A stretch of 17,284 nt of DNA from a bacterium (GTDB taxonomy: Bacteria; Zixibacteria; MSB-5A5; GN15; FEB-12), in assembly GCA_030629485.1 (NCBI GenBank), contig DAOVOW010000003.1, positions 1 through 17,284 on the forward strand, given 5' to 3'. The first letter of the stretch is position 1; every line of letters begins with the position of its first letter. The translations under genes and the position numbers were made by a program. Below, in pieces: positions 1 through 8,021 of this stretch. The notes under the pieces were generated by a model. The model ran no database searches. It worked only from the letters and a program-made list of their open reading frames with translations, and was not told the DNA's origin.

Positions 1-1044
1 CCACGAATCGCGTTGGGTTCTTACGTGAACATCATTCCCTCGTTTCGGTATAGCGAGACCTGGTTCAAAATCTTCGGCACCGACCAGTCTGAGGCCAGGG
101 GGATCGATCCGGGAACCTACCGCACTTATTCCTGGAGTACCGGCGTGACGGCTTCGTCCAAGCTGTATGGCACCGTGTACCCCAACATCCTCGGTGTAAC
201 CGGGCTGCGCCATATAGTAGAGCCGCGAGTCAGTTACGGTTATTCACCGAAGGTGGATCGTCATCCTGAGGTTCGCGCTTTTGCGGGAGGTGGCGCCGGG
301 AGTAGAAAAAGTTCGCTGGTGTCATTTGCCCTCAAACAGGATTTCATGTCCAAGATCAAGAGTGGTGAGGACGAACGAAGCCTGAACCTGCTGACCTTGA
401 ATTCCAGGTTCAGTTACAATTTTGAAGCTGACGACAAACCGTGGAGTATACTCAAGACCACCTATCAGTCGACAGCGGTGCCGAATCTGAATCTGCACGG
501 TGATTTCACGCACTCATTCTATGATCCGGACACGGACGAACTGAGTTTCTGGTCCCCGTTTCGGCAAAGCTTCAGTTTCAATGCCAGCCTGAATCTCAAA
601 GGGATTTTCCCGCTATTTGATGACCGAGGTATTCCCAGGGGCGCTGATTCGGCTTCGCAACTCGTCGGGCAGACGGCCGGATCGTCAGGCGGCGCTGGAC
701 GGGGTAGTTGGAATTGTCGACTCGATTATCGCTACAGCGAATCGGGGCGCGGCGCTACCTGGAACAAGAGCAACTCTTTCTTCGTGCAATTCACCATGGC
801 GTTTAATCTAACTGAAGGCACAAGAGTAACTTACACCCAGCGTTACGACTTCCTGGAAAGCAAGACGATCAAGAGTTCGGTCAATATCATTCGCAAGCTG
901 CACTGTTGGAGCGGCAGTTTGTACTGGGTGCCGGTTGGCTCCAACCGTGGCTTCGGATTCAAGCTGTTCGTCACCGATCTGCCTGAAATCAAGATCGATA
1001 ATGGTCATGATAGCTTCACCACCGGTTTCCAGCGTTTCCGGTGA
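1..1044 (+). CDS. lptD: LPS-assembly protein LptD-like, C-terminal part (5' end outside window)
   Basis: The reading frame is open from base 1 to the TGA at 1042-1044, so this is the C-terminal 347 codons of a longer protein; the TTG at base 13 is simply internal. LptD is the outer-membrane beta-barrel that inserts lipopolysaccharide into the outer leaflet at the end of the Lpt bridge. What is visible is barrel-like sequence: alternating polar and aromatic strands rich in Tyr, Phe and Ser, with Gly/Asp/Ser turns. A segment reading LRHIVEPRVSYGYSP (bases 208-252) matches the 'HxxxPxVSYxYxP' stretch typical of LptD barrels. A low-complexity Gly/Ser loop lies around bases 640-710. The protein ends in an aromatic/Arg tail (GFQRFR). 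No partner lpt gene is visible. Another large outer-membrane barrel family cannot be fully excluded, because the N-terminal OstA-like domain is missing. Confidence 0.7.
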   Translation, partial: PRIALGSYVNIIPSFRYSETWFKIFGTDQSEARGIDPGTYRTYSWSTGVTASSKLYGTVYPNILGVTGLRHIVEPRVSYGYSPKVDRHPEVRAFAGGGAGSRKSSLVSFALKQDFMSKIKSGEDERSLNLLTLNSRFSYNFEADDKPWSILKTTYQSTAVPNLNLHGDFTHSFYDPDTDELSFWSPFRQSFSFNASLNLKGIFPLFDDRGIPRGADSASQLVGQTAGSSGGAGRGSWNCRLDYRYSESGRGATWNKSNSFFVQFTMAFNLTEGTRVTYTQRYDFLESKTIKSSVNIIRKLHCWSGSLYWVPVGSNRGFGFKLFVTDLPEIKIDNGHDSFTTGFQRFR

Positions 1045-1060
1045 TGCTATTGAAGGTCCG

Positions 1061-1087
1061 AAAAACGCCGGTTTAACAGGTTTTTTT
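1061..1087 (+). terminator. Possible weak terminator after the lptD-like gene
   Basis: An imperfect hairpin pairs AAAAAC and a CcG core (bases 1061-1070) with CaGG and TTTTT (bases 1076-1087), ending in a run of seven T. The stem is short and carries a bulge and a mismatch, so termination is likely but weak. It sits just upstream of the HU promoter, where a transcript boundary would be expected. Confidence 0.35.
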
Positions 1088-1099
1088 GGTATTTTTATA

Positions 1100-1130
1100 T
1101 TGACAGAGGGGGTCTCTCATGGTTTCCTAT
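1100..1130 (+). promoter_or_regulatory. Candidate sigma70-type promoter of the HU gene
   Basis: A perfect TTGACA -35 box lies at 1100-1105. The best -10 candidate is TCCTAT at 1125-1130 with a 19-base spacer; TTTCCT at 1123-1128 with a 17-base spacer is a poorer match. The -35 is convincing and the -10 is weak. The site sits between the preceding gene's putative terminator and the HU ribosome binding site, which supports independent transcription of HU. Confidence 0.4.
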
Positions 1131-1170
1131 GGTTGTAATATAAGTAAACCGTAAAACCCTTTACCGACCC

Positions 1171-1177
1171 AAGGAGG
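1171..1177 (+). promoter_or_regulatory. Strong Shine-Dalgarno site of HU
   Basis: AAGGAGG lies 9 bases before the ATG at 1187. It is the strongest ribosome binding site in the window, fitting the high expression usual for HU, and it fixes the start. Confidence 0.85.
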
Positions 1178-1186
1178 GGTAGAGAG

Positions 1187-1462
1187 ATGACGAAAGATGA
1201 AATGATCGCGTTAATGGCGAATGAGTCTGGAATCAGCAAGCGCCAGGCTTCTGAGGCGCTGCAAGCATTCATGGCCGGCGTAACGACCCAACTCAAGAGA
1301 GGCCAGAAGGTCAGCTTCGCAGGCTTTGGGACGTTCACGGTCTCCAAACGCAAGGCTCGCACCGGCCGTAACCCGCAGACCGGCGCCACGATCAACATCC
1401 CGGCGACCAAAGTTCCGGTTTTCAGGGCCGGCAAGCACCTGAAGCTGGCGGTCAAGAAGTAA
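1187..1462 (+). CDS. hup: HU/IHF-family nucleoid DNA-binding protein
   Basis: This 91-residue protein is full length for HU (usually about 90). HU binds and bends DNA as a dimer in the nucleoid. The helical N-terminal part (SGISKRQASEAL, then an amphipathic helix) is followed by the family signature GFGTF at residues 46-50. The basic beta-arm RKARTGRNPQTG follows; its tip Pro63 is the residue that intercalates between base pairs. The protein ends with the typical IPATKVPVF and AGKHLK segment. It is more HU-like than IHF-like in length and in the arm sequence, although alpha or beta type cannot be assigned. The gene stands alone: its own candidate promoter and strong ribosome binding site lie upstream, and a clear terminator follows 22 bases after the stop. 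Confidence 0.96.
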   Translation: MTKDEMIALMANESGISKRQASEALQAFMAGVTTQLKRGQKVSFAGFGTFTVSKRKARTGRNPQTGATINIPATKVPVFRAGKHLKLAVKK

Positions 1463-1483
1463 AGCTTCAATCGTGGTTCGCAC

Positions 1484-1516
1484 AACGGCAGGGATGAAGT
1501 TCTCTGCCGTTTTATT
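1484..1516 (+). terminator. Intrinsic terminator of the HU gene
   Basis: A perfect 8-base stem, AACGGCAG at 1484-1491 and CTGCCGTT at 1504-1511, encloses a 12-base loop and is followed by a T-rich tract (TTATTATT). It ends the HU transcript before ftsK. Confidence 0.82.
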
Positions 1517-1557
1517 ATTGCGTAGGATTTCTAATTTGGCGACCTTGAAAAACGACC

Positions 1558-3882
1558 ATGGCGCGCAGAAAAAGCAAAAAGTCGATTGACCGCAAGAAAT
1601 CAGCGCTGGGCGTATTGCTGCTTCTGCTGGCAGCGCTGCTGCTGATTTCTCTGGTAACCCATGACGGGGTGGACGACCTTCGCATAACCGGCGAGATCGA
1701 CCGACATCTTAATCCCTTCGAACTTGCCTTTCGCAACCAGGGCGGGATGATGGGAGCCTATCTGGCCTACGTTACAACCACGCTGGTCGGTTGGTTGGCC
1801 TACTTCCTTCCCCTCGGTTTCATTTTCATTGCCTTGCGCCTGCTCTCATCACGGTTGGTCGGTCGGCTGGAGCTTAACAGTTTCCTGCTGTTTATCATGT
1901 CGCTGCTGGGTAGTATGATCTACAACATCCATCTCTTGACGGTCCGCAGTCTGACTTTACCGGACAGTACCATTGGCGGCTACTTTGGCTTGAAACTGAC
2001 CGTGCTGTGCGTCAGGCTGGTCGGCCCGTTGGGGTCGTACGTTCTCCTCGGGGGAGTCGTCCTCATCCTGCTTGTTCTCTACACCTCGATTACTCCTTTG
2101 TTTGCGGTTCGTTTGTCATTACCGGGCAGTGCGTTGGTGCGGCGGGTGTACCGGGCATCCCGTGGGCCGGTCACAGCGGCTTTGAGCTTTGAGTGGGCTT
2201 TGGCCTTGTTAAGCCGCAAGCGCGGCGAGACCGATGAGCCCGACGATGTGGGAGAGATCGAAGAGTCAGAACTCCATGGGGTCGAGACGGTTCCCGATCA
2301 ACAGGCGCCCGACGTTGTGCGGGAACCTGCCGATGGAGTCGAGACTCCCACGGCGAACAAGGAGGGACGACGTCGCGCAACGGTCGTCAGGAAGACCGAG
2401 AAGCTCCAAATGAAATCGGTCGAGTACACCTATCCGTCCCTGGACTTGCTAAGGGAGAATCCCCAACCCGGAGCGTCGGTCAACAGTGATGAGCTGGATT
2501 TCACGGCGCGGATGCTGAAGGAAACACTGGAGACGTTCGGGGTGAGGATTGACGGAAATATCGATCGCTTCCCCGGACCGATCATCACGCGCTATGAGTT
2601 CAAGCCGGCGGCCGGTATTAAAGTGAATCAGATTGTAAACTTATCCGACGATCTGGCTTTGGCCCTCAAGGCGCAACGCATCCGGATCATTGCGCCTATT
2701 CCGGGCAAGGCAGCCGTCGGTGTGGAGATTCCGAATCGATCGCCCCAGATTGTTTACCTTCGCGACATTCTGGCTACCAACGCCTTCAGTGATGCTGACA
2801 ACAAGCTGCCGATGGCCCTGGGCAAGACGACCTCGGGCAAGCCGTTCGTGGCTGACCTAACCAAGATGCCGCACCTGCTCATCGCCGGCGCTACCGGGTC
2901 GGGCAAGTCGGTCTGCATGAACATCCTGATCACTTCGTTCCTGTACCGGCTGCATCCTTACCAGGTACGGTTTATCCTGATCGATCCCAAGATGCTAGAG
3001 CTTTCTATATATTCAGGTGTGCCCCATCTTGGTCGTCCGGTGGTGACAAAACCCAAACGCGCCGAGAAAGTGCTGGCCGAGGCCGTAGTTGAGATGGAAA
3101 AGCGCTACCGTAAACTGGCCGAGGCCTCCGTGCGCAATATCGAGGAGTTTAACGGGAAGCAGAAAGATCCCGAAAATCGGCTTCCGTATATCGTGATATT
3201 CGTTGACGAACTGGCCGACATGATGATGTCGGCAACCTCATCCAAGACCGAACTTCTTATCACCCGTTTGGCCCAGATGTCGCGTGCTGTCGGCATTCAC
3301 CTGATCCTCGCCACGCAGCGACCTTCGGTGGATGTGATCACCGGACTTATCAAGGCCAACTTCCCGGCCCGCATTGCCTTCCAGGTCTCATCTAAAGTGG
3401 ATTCGAGGACCATCATCGACGCCAACGGCGCCGAGAAACTGCTGGGGCGGGGTGACATGCTCTTCTTGCACACCGGCCGGCCGGAGCCGATCCGTATCCA
3501 CGGCGCTTTTCTGTCGAGCGAAGAGACGGATGCCATCGTTGCTTTCATCAAGGATCAGGGTCTCGAAATGTTCACTCTGGAAAGCATGTCGCAGGCGTCG
3601 GGCGAGCCGACCAAGGCAGAAGTGGATTACGGTGATCCCCTGTTTAAGGAGGCCTGTGAGGTTGTGGTGCGTCACAAACAGGGCTCGGTTTCGCTGTTGC
3701 AGCGACGCCTCGGTATCGGTTACCAGCGAGCCGCCCGGCTGATCGACAAGTTGGAACAGGCCGGTATCGTCTCACCGTTCGATGGCAGCAAGGCCCGCGA
3801 TGTCCTGGTCGACAAGGCTTATATTGACACCATCTTTGCCGATCCACGCTCGATCTCGACTTTGAGCACAGGCCAGAACTGA
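1558..3882 (+). CDS. ftsK: DNA translocase FtsK
   Basis: FtsK is the septum-anchored hexameric ATPase that pumps chromosome ends and activates XerCD dimer resolution at cell division. At 774 residues this is a short form, close to SpoIIIE size. The N-terminus is basic (MARRKSKK), followed by four hydrophobic membrane regions at about residues 16-34, 64-92, 105-125 and 145-182. An acidic, Pro-containing linker covers about 223-285, with GVETVP and GVETP repeated in it. The motor domain has Walker A GATGSGKS at 444-451 and Walker B ending in Asp550-Glu551 (IVIFVDELAD). The C-terminal winged-helix gamma domain, which reads KOPS sites and contacts XerD, spans about 706-770 (GSVSLLQRRLGIGYQRAARL). 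No clear Shine-Dalgarno precedes the ATG. It probably opens the long run leading to polA. Confidence 0.96.
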   Translation: MARRKSKKSIDRKKSALGVLLLLLAALLLISLVTHDGVDDLRITGEIDRHLNPFELAFRNQGGMMGAYLAYVTTTLVGWLAYFLPLGFIFIALRLLSSRLVGRLELNSFLLFIMSLLGSMIYNIHLLTVRSLTLPDSTIGGYFGLKLTVLCVRLVGPLGSYVLLGGVVLILLVLYTSITPLFAVRLSLPGSALVRRVYRASRGPVTAALSFEWALALLSRKRGETDEPDDVGEIEESELHGVETVPDQQAPDVVREPADGVETPTANKEGRRRATVVRKTEKLQMKSVEYTYPSLDLLRENPQPGASVNSDELDFTARMLKETLETFGVRIDGNIDRFPGPIITRYEFKPAAGIKVNQIVNLSDDLALALKAQRIRIIAPIPGKAAVGVEIPNRSPQIVYLRDILATNAFSDADNKLPMALGKTTSGKPFVADLTKMPHLLIAGATGSGKSVCMNILITSFLYRLHPYQVRFILIDPKMLELSIYSGVPHLGRPVVTKPKRAEKVLAEAVVEMEKRYRKLAEASVRNIEEFNGKQKDPENRLPYIVIFVDELADMMMSATSSKTELLITRLAQMSRAVGIHLILATQRPSVDVITGLIKANFPARIAFQVSSKVDSRTIIDANGAEKLLGRGDMLFLHTGRPEPIRIHGAFLSSEETDAIVAFIKDQGLEMFTLESMSQASGEPTKAEVDYGDPLFKEACEVVVRHKQGSVSLLQRRLGIGYQRAARLIDKLEQAGIVSPFDGSKARDVLVDKAYIDTIFADPRSISTLSTGQN

Positions 3883-3913
3883 GTCAGCCGCAAAGCGTAT
3901 AACTACCGTGATT

Positions 3914-4525
3914 ATGAAATATCTATTGAGCACTGTACTCTGTATGGTGCTGGTGTTATCGGTTATCGCTCAAGCTGATGACGATTTTGACCGGATCAAA
4001 AACCGACTTGCCGAGGCCGGTTGCGTCCGACTGGAGTTCGTGAGCATTATCGAGTCGGAGATTTTTGATCTCGTCGATTCCATGCGAGGCACGGCCTGCC
4101 TGGCCTCTGATGGTCGCTACTATGTCACGTTGGGTCCGGATAATTATCTTTACGACGGCCGGTTGCTCTACAGTTTCTCGCATGAGAATAACCAGGTCCT
4201 GATCGAGGAAGTCGGGGACACGACCGATTATGGTCGCGAGATCACTTTTGTGACGCGACTGGATGAGTTCTATGAGACGATTTTTTTGCCGACCAGAAAC
4301 CGCTACCGGTTGTTCCTTCGCTCCGGAATCACTGGCGATCTTCCCGATTCCATGACCGTGGTCATAGACGGGGATCCACTCGCTATCCGTCGTATCGAGT
4401 TTTACGATATCAACGACGAGTTCAACCGCATCGAATTGCTCAGCCGGCAACTCGACTCGGTCTGCGCCGATGATGATTTCATCCCGGCCTTCCCCGATTC
4501 TGCTGAGACGGTGAAGCTCTTCTGA
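3914..4525 (+). CDS. lolA: LolA-like outer-membrane lipoprotein carrier protein
   Basis: LolA shuttles lipoproteins across the periplasm from the LolCDE complex to the outer membrane. The predicted 203-residue protein starts with a clean Sec signal peptide (MKYLL, then a hydrophobic core to about residue 18, with AQA before a likely cut near residue 21). The mature part has the LolA pattern. An early RLEFVSIIESE strand and a GTACLASDGRYYV strand are followed by 'LYDGRLLYSFS', the counterpart of the family's 'DGxxLWxYD', and later alternating strands suit the half-barrel fold. The position directly after ftsK matches the ftsK-lolA order seen in many bacteria. An in-frame GTG at 3908 is the alternative start; neither has a good ribosome binding site, and ATG gives the better signal peptide. 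Overall similarity is loose, so 'LolA-like' is the safe name. Confidence 0.62.
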   Translation: MKYLLSTVLCMVLVLSVIAQADDDFDRIKNRLAEAGCVRLEFVSIIESEIFDLVDSMRGTACLASDGRYYVTLGPDNYLYDGRLLYSFSHENNQVLIEEVGDTTDYGREITFVTRLDEFYETIFLPTRNRYRLFLRSGITGDLPDSMTVVIDGDPLAIRRIEFYDINDEFNRIELLSRQLDSVCADDDFIPAFPDSAETVKLF

Positions 4526-4526
4526 G

Positions 4527-5849
4527 ATGAGAATCTACCTGCACAAGCTCGGCTGTCCCAAGAACGACGTCGATGCCGATTATATCGCCGCCCGCCTCCT
4601 CAGCGACGGTCACGAGTTGGTCACCGATCCTGATTTGGCCGAGACGATTATCGTGAACACCTGTTGTTTCATCCTGCCCGCTCGCGAAGAGTCAATTGAG
4701 GAGATTCTATCGCTGGCGAATCTGAAGAAAGAGGGTCGCCTGCAGCGCTTATATATTTCCGGCTGCATGGCCCAGCATTACGGTGATGAACTGCTTTCGG
4801 GGATGCCTGAGGTCGATGGCGCCTTTGGCCTGGGCGAGATTGATGCTATTGCCGAGGCCGTGGGTACTGCGGCCAAGCTGACCGACACGGTGAAAACCGA
4901 GTCGCGCCAGCTCAGTTATTTGCACGGCCCCCAGCGTGCAGTCACCAACTCTTTGCCGTATGCCTACTTGAAGATTTCGGATGGTTGCAATCGTGGTTGC
5001 ACCTACTGTGTGATTCCGCAGATTCGTGGAAACTTCCGCAGTCGACCGATGCAGGCGATTATCGAGGAAGCAAAGTTCCTGGCCTCGGCCGGCAAGAAAG
5101 AATTGGTTCTGGTTTCGCAGGACGCCACATTGTATGGCTATGACTTGAAGGAGAATGGTGGCTTGATCGACCTGCTGCGTAGACTGGACAGGGTAGACGG
5201 TGTTCACTGGATACGACCGATGTACCTGCACCCGGTCCAGGTCCATACGGAGTTGATCAACTATATGAGGATCTCTAACAAGACCCTCGAATATTTCGAC
5301 CTGCCTCTGCAGCACGTGAACAGCGACCTGCTGGCAGCCATGGGGCGTCAGATGGATCGCGATGGCATCGAGCGCCTCATAGAATGCATCCGCGCCGCTT
5401 CACCTGAGGCCGTGATCCGGGCAACGTTTATCGTCGGCTTCCCCGGTGAGACCCAGACACAGTTTGAGGAACTGCTCGAGTTTGTAGATCAATGGAAACT
5501 GGATAGAGTAGCCGGGTTTGTCTACTCGCCTGAGGAGGGCTCACCGGCCGCCGGAATGGATGACCAGCTCGCCGACGAGCTAAAGAACGAGCGTCTCGAT
5601 CAACTGATGTCACTGCAACGCGAGATCGCCTTTGACAAAAATAGTGCTTTGATCGGGACTGTTCAGGAGGTTATTATAGACTCCGTTGGACCCAACGGCG
5701 CGGCCGTGGGGCGGACGCGTGGTGACTGTCCCGAAGTAGATCAGGAGTTGTATATCAGCGGCTCCGGGATCACAGTCGGCGATATCCTCAGGGTCAGGGT
5801 TGAGGCCGCCGATGGGTATGATTTGCACGCAATGCCAGTTGAGGACTAA
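4527..5849 (+). CDS. rimO: Ribosomal protein uS12 methylthiotransferase RimO
   Basis: RimO adds a methylthio group to a conserved Asp of ribosomal protein S12, using radical SAM chemistry and two iron-sulfur clusters. The 440 residues match the family length. The N-terminal MTTase domain carries cluster cysteines Cys10 (in HKLGCPKN, the form typical of RimO rather than MiaB), Cys46 (NTCCF) and Cys80 (SGCMAQ). The radical SAM motif CxxxCxxC is at Cys154, Cys158 and Cys161 (DGCNRGCTYC). A TRAM domain, which binds the substrate, occupies about 372-440. The start lies one base after the lolA-like stop with no real ribosome binding site, so translation is probably coupled. All key cysteines are present and the gene looks intact. 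Confidence 0.95.
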   Translation: MRIYLHKLGCPKNDVDADYIAARLLSDGHELVTDPDLAETIIVNTCCFILPAREESIEEILSLANLKKEGRLQRLYISGCMAQHYGDELLSGMPEVDGAFGLGEIDAIAEAVGTAAKLTDTVKTESRQLSYLHGPQRAVTNSLPYAYLKISDGCNRGCTYCVIPQIRGNFRSRPMQAIIEEAKFLASAGKKELVLVSQDATLYGYDLKENGGLIDLLRRLDRVDGVHWIRPMYLHPVQVHTELINYMRISNKTLEYFDLPLQHVNSDLLAAMGRQMDRDGIERLIECIRAASPEAVIRATFIVGFPGETQTQFEELLEFVDQWKLDRVAGFVYSPEEGSPAAGMDDQLADELKNERLDQLMSLQREIAFDKNSALIGTVQEVIIDSVGPNGAAVGRTRGDCPEVDQELYISGSGITVGDILRVRVEAADGYDLHAMPVED

Positions 5850-5852
5850 GAC

Positions 5853-6497
5853 ATGATTCAGGTAGAGAAGGTTGGAATTTACCTGTCCAAGTGGATCAGT
5901 TTTCTGGCGGTGTTCATTTATCTGATTCAGTCCGGTCTCTTGATCTTCCTCATCAAAGACAAGTTTGATCTCGAGCGACAAATCGTTTTTCAGCAGAAAC
6001 GGATCACGGAGCTTGAGGAAAGACTACAGATTTTCAAAGCGATTGAGGATTTCCAGATCGGCTTCAGCGATGAGGAGGTCGGCCAGTTGTCCGATGTCGT
6101 TTTCACCGAAAGTCGCCGCTATCATTACGACCCGATGTTCGTGCTGGCCATTATCATCACCGAGTCGTCCTTTCGCAAGGGGCAGGTGTCGCCCAAGGGG
6201 GCGCGCGGTCTGATGCAGATGATACCGTACGTCGGCGAAGATGTGGCCATGCGCGCCGGTGTAGACTGGGAGGGATTGCAGACACTTTTTGAACCTCAAT
6301 CCAATATCAAGTTGGGTACGCTACATCTATTCGAGCAGATCTTAAAATTCGGCGATGTGCAGCAGGCGATCGTGGCCTACAATATGGGGGAGACTCGATT
6401 GCGGGGACTGATTCGCCAAAACCTGCCGATGCCGAAACGGTACCTGAAACGGGTTATGGACAACTACAAAATGCTCAAGGAGACTTACGCGGTTTGA
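5853..6497 (+). CDS. Membrane-anchored SLT-family lytic transglycosylase
   Basis: The predicted enzyme cleaves the MurNAc-GlcNAc bond of peptidoglycan non-hydrolytically. It has 214 residues: a membrane anchor at about 14-36, a charged coiled-coil stretch at about 38-70 (LERQIVFQQKRITELEERL), then a goose-lysozyme-like SLT domain. Visible SLT motifs are the catalytic Glu104 in 'ITESSF', GARGLMQMIP about 15 residues later, and AYNMG at 175-179. No lipobox is seen, so it is probably anchored by the uncleaved N-terminal helix and faces the periplasm. A GAGG ribosome binding site at 5841-5844 lies 8 bases before the ATG. It is 3 bases from rimO and overlaps the bamD start. It resembles MltC/Slt-type catalytic domains without the extra domains, so no gene symbol is assigned. 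Confidence 0.88.
   Translation: MIQVEKVGIYLSKWISFLAVFIYLIQSGLLIFLIKDKFDLERQIVFQQKRITELEERLQIFKAIEDFQIGFSDEEVGQLSDVVFTESRRYHYDPMFVLAIIITESSFRKGQVSPKGARGLMQMIPYVGEDVAMRAGVDWEGLQTLFEPQSNIKLGTLHLFEQILKFGDVQQAIVAYNMGETRLRGLIRQNLPMPKRYLKRVMDNYKMLKETYAV
6477..6482 (+). promoter_or_regulatory. Shine-Dalgarno site that fixes the TTG start of bamD
   Basis: AAGGAG lies 11 bases before the TTG at 6494. The next in-frame ATG, residue 33, would delete the whole signal peptide and lipobox Cys, so TTG with this site is the likely start. Confidence 0.6.
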
Positions 6498-7426
6498 AAT
6501 CACGCATTGGCATCCTTCTGTTGGCAGCGAGCCTTACGGCCCTGTCGATTATCGGTTCCGGCTGTGCCGGTTCTCGTTCGCTTTCCGCCATGACGGCTGG
6601 AGAACTCTTTGCTGAAGGCAAAAAGAAATACGATAAGCACAAATACCTGCGGGCGATTGAGATCTTTCAGTCCTGCGTCTACAATTATCCCGGCGCGTCC
6701 ATCGTCGACACGGCACAGTACTACCTGGCTCTGTCATATTTCGGCAACAAGGAATTCGAGGTGGCGCAGGTTGAGTTCAATCGACTGGTGCTCAACTATC
6801 CCTCCAGCGTCTATTTTGAGCAGGCTGTTTTTATGAGGGCGGTCTGCTTCTTCGACGCCACGCCCAAGCATTACGGCCTTGATCAATCAGAGTTGGAGAC
6901 TGCTATCAGACAGTTCGAGGATTTCATTATCGATTTTCCGGAGTCGGAGGTAGTGCCCGATGCCCGCAAGTACCTACTGGTGGCGCGCACTCGTCTGGCT
7001 CGCAAGTACTACGACACCGGCGTTGTCTACAGTCGCATCGCTGCTTACGAAGCCGCCCAGATATACTTCCAGAAAGTGATCGACGACTTTACCGACACCG
7101 AGTATGCTCCGCTAGCGACCTATGAATACGCCGTAATGGATTTCAAGATGGGTCGATACGACCAGGCCCGAACCAGGTTCTCCGATTTCCAGTCGGTTTT
7201 TGGTGATCACAAGAAAGCGGCGCGAGCTCACCGGTGGGAGGTTGAAGCGGCTTTCAAACCGGGTGAAGTGGCTTTCAAGAAAGGTGACTACATTTTGGCT
7301 CAACAGAAGCTGGAGGCTTTCAAGAGCGACTTCCCGCAGCACGATCTCGCTGAAAAAGCCGACAAATATCTGCGAAAGATCGCTCAGAGAGCCGCTGCTT
7401 CCAAGACCGATGATGACGACTCCTGA
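6494..7426 (+). CDS. bamD: Outer-membrane assembly lipoprotein BamD
   Basis: BamD is the essential lipoprotein partner of BamA in the complex that inserts beta-barrel proteins into the outer membrane. The 310-residue product begins with a lipoprotein signal peptide (MKSRIGILLLAASL...), with the likely lipidated residue at Cys24 in 'IGSGC'. Gly at -3 of the lipobox is less usual but acceptable. The rest is a series of TPR-type helical pairs: 'AGELFAEGKKKYDKHKYLRA', 'ALSYFGNKEFEVAQVEFNRL', 'YDTGVVYSRIAAYEAAQIYF', 'MDFKMGRYDQARTRF' and 'FKKGDYILAQQKLEAF'. It ends in an acidic DDDDS tail. It is longer than the roughly 245-residue E. coli protein. The TTG start overlaps the transglycosylase stop as TTGA. 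A general TPR lipoprotein is the alternative. Confidence 0.85.
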   Translation: MKSRIGILLLAASLTALSIIGSGCAGSRSLSAMTAGELFAEGKKKYDKHKYLRAIEIFQSCVYNYPGASIVDTAQYYLALSYFGNKEFEVAQVEFNRLVLNYPSSVYFEQAVFMRAVCFFDATPKHYGLDQSELETAIRQFEDFIIDFPESEVVPDARKYLLVARTRLARKYYDTGVVYSRIAAYEAAQIYFQKVIDDFTDTEYAPLATYEYAVMDFKMGRYDQARTRFSDFQSVFGDHKKAARAHRWEVEAAFKPGEVAFKKGDYILAQQKLEAFKSDFPQHDLAEKADKYLRKIAQRAAASKTDDDDS

Positions 7427-8021
7427 TGAAGGGGGACACTGGGGCATTTTGGGCGGGACGTTCGATCCCGTTCACCACGGACATCTCAATCTCGCGCTGC
7501 AGGTGGCGGCCGGCACTGGCCTCGACGGAGTCCTGCTGGTGCCGTCATTCCGCCATCCGTTCAAAGAGGTATGCCGCGCGTCGTTTGAGCATCGGATGGA
7601 GATGCTGAGGCGCGCGACATCCGATGACGACCGGTTCGTCGTGAGTGGGATTGAGATGGATGAGGATCTTCCCGGTTACACGATCGATAGCATAAGAGCG
7701 ATCAGGAAGCGATACCATTACGCGGTTTGGTCATTCATTATTGGAGAGGACAACCTGGAGGAGTTGGAGCGGTGGCGTGATCCCGAGGCTATTTTCGCCG
7801 AAGTGCGCGTGCTGGTGGGACAACGTCCGCCACATCAGTGGAGCGACTATATCAGCCGATTCCCCGCCGACCGGATCGAGATGGTGACCATCGACATGTT
7901 GGATGTATCCTCTACTGAAATCCGTCGCCTGTTGAATGAAGGCGTCCCCGGGGAAGAGTTGGCCGAATTGATGCCTCGTTCGGTGGTTCAGTATATCAAG
8001 AAGCACGGATTGTACGAATGA
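7413..8021 (+). CDS. nadD: Nicotinate-nucleotide adenylyltransferase
   Basis: NadD joins nicotinate mononucleotide and ATP to deamido-NAD, the step before NAD synthetase. The protein has about 202 residues, the normal length. The nucleotidyltransferase signature GGTFDPVHHGH is at residues 14-24, with the (T/H)xGH ATP-binding histidines. The second motif, SSTEIR, is at 166-171 (the family's ISSTxIR). A central 'FIIGEDNLEELERWRDPE' matches the NadD substrate-binding stretch. The frame is open upstream to 7200, but that would run far into bamD. ATG at 7413 (or 7410, one codon earlier) puts GGTFDP near the N-terminus, as in the family. It overlaps the end of bamD by 14 bases and its own stop overlaps the polA start (ATGA), so translation of all three is probably coupled. 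Confidence 0.94.
   Translation: MTTPDEGGHWGILGGTFDPVHHGHLNLALQVAAGTGLDGVLLVPSFRHPFKEVCRASFEHRMEMLRRATSDDDRFVVSGIEMDEDLPGYTIDSIRAIRKRYHYAVWSFIIGEDNLEELERWRDPEAIFAEVRVLVGQRPPHQWSDYISRFPADRIEMVTIDMLDVSSTEIRRLLNEGVPGEELAELMPRSVVQYIKKHGLYE

Noticed and set aside
1117..1485. 122-codon antisense frame over the HU gene
   Set aside because: It mirrors a clear HU gene and includes its promoter and ribosome binding site; no family features are seen.
7200..7412. Longer N-terminus for nadD
   Set aside because: It would overlap bamD by over 200 bases and put the GGTFDP motif about 85 residues in, unlike any normal NadD.
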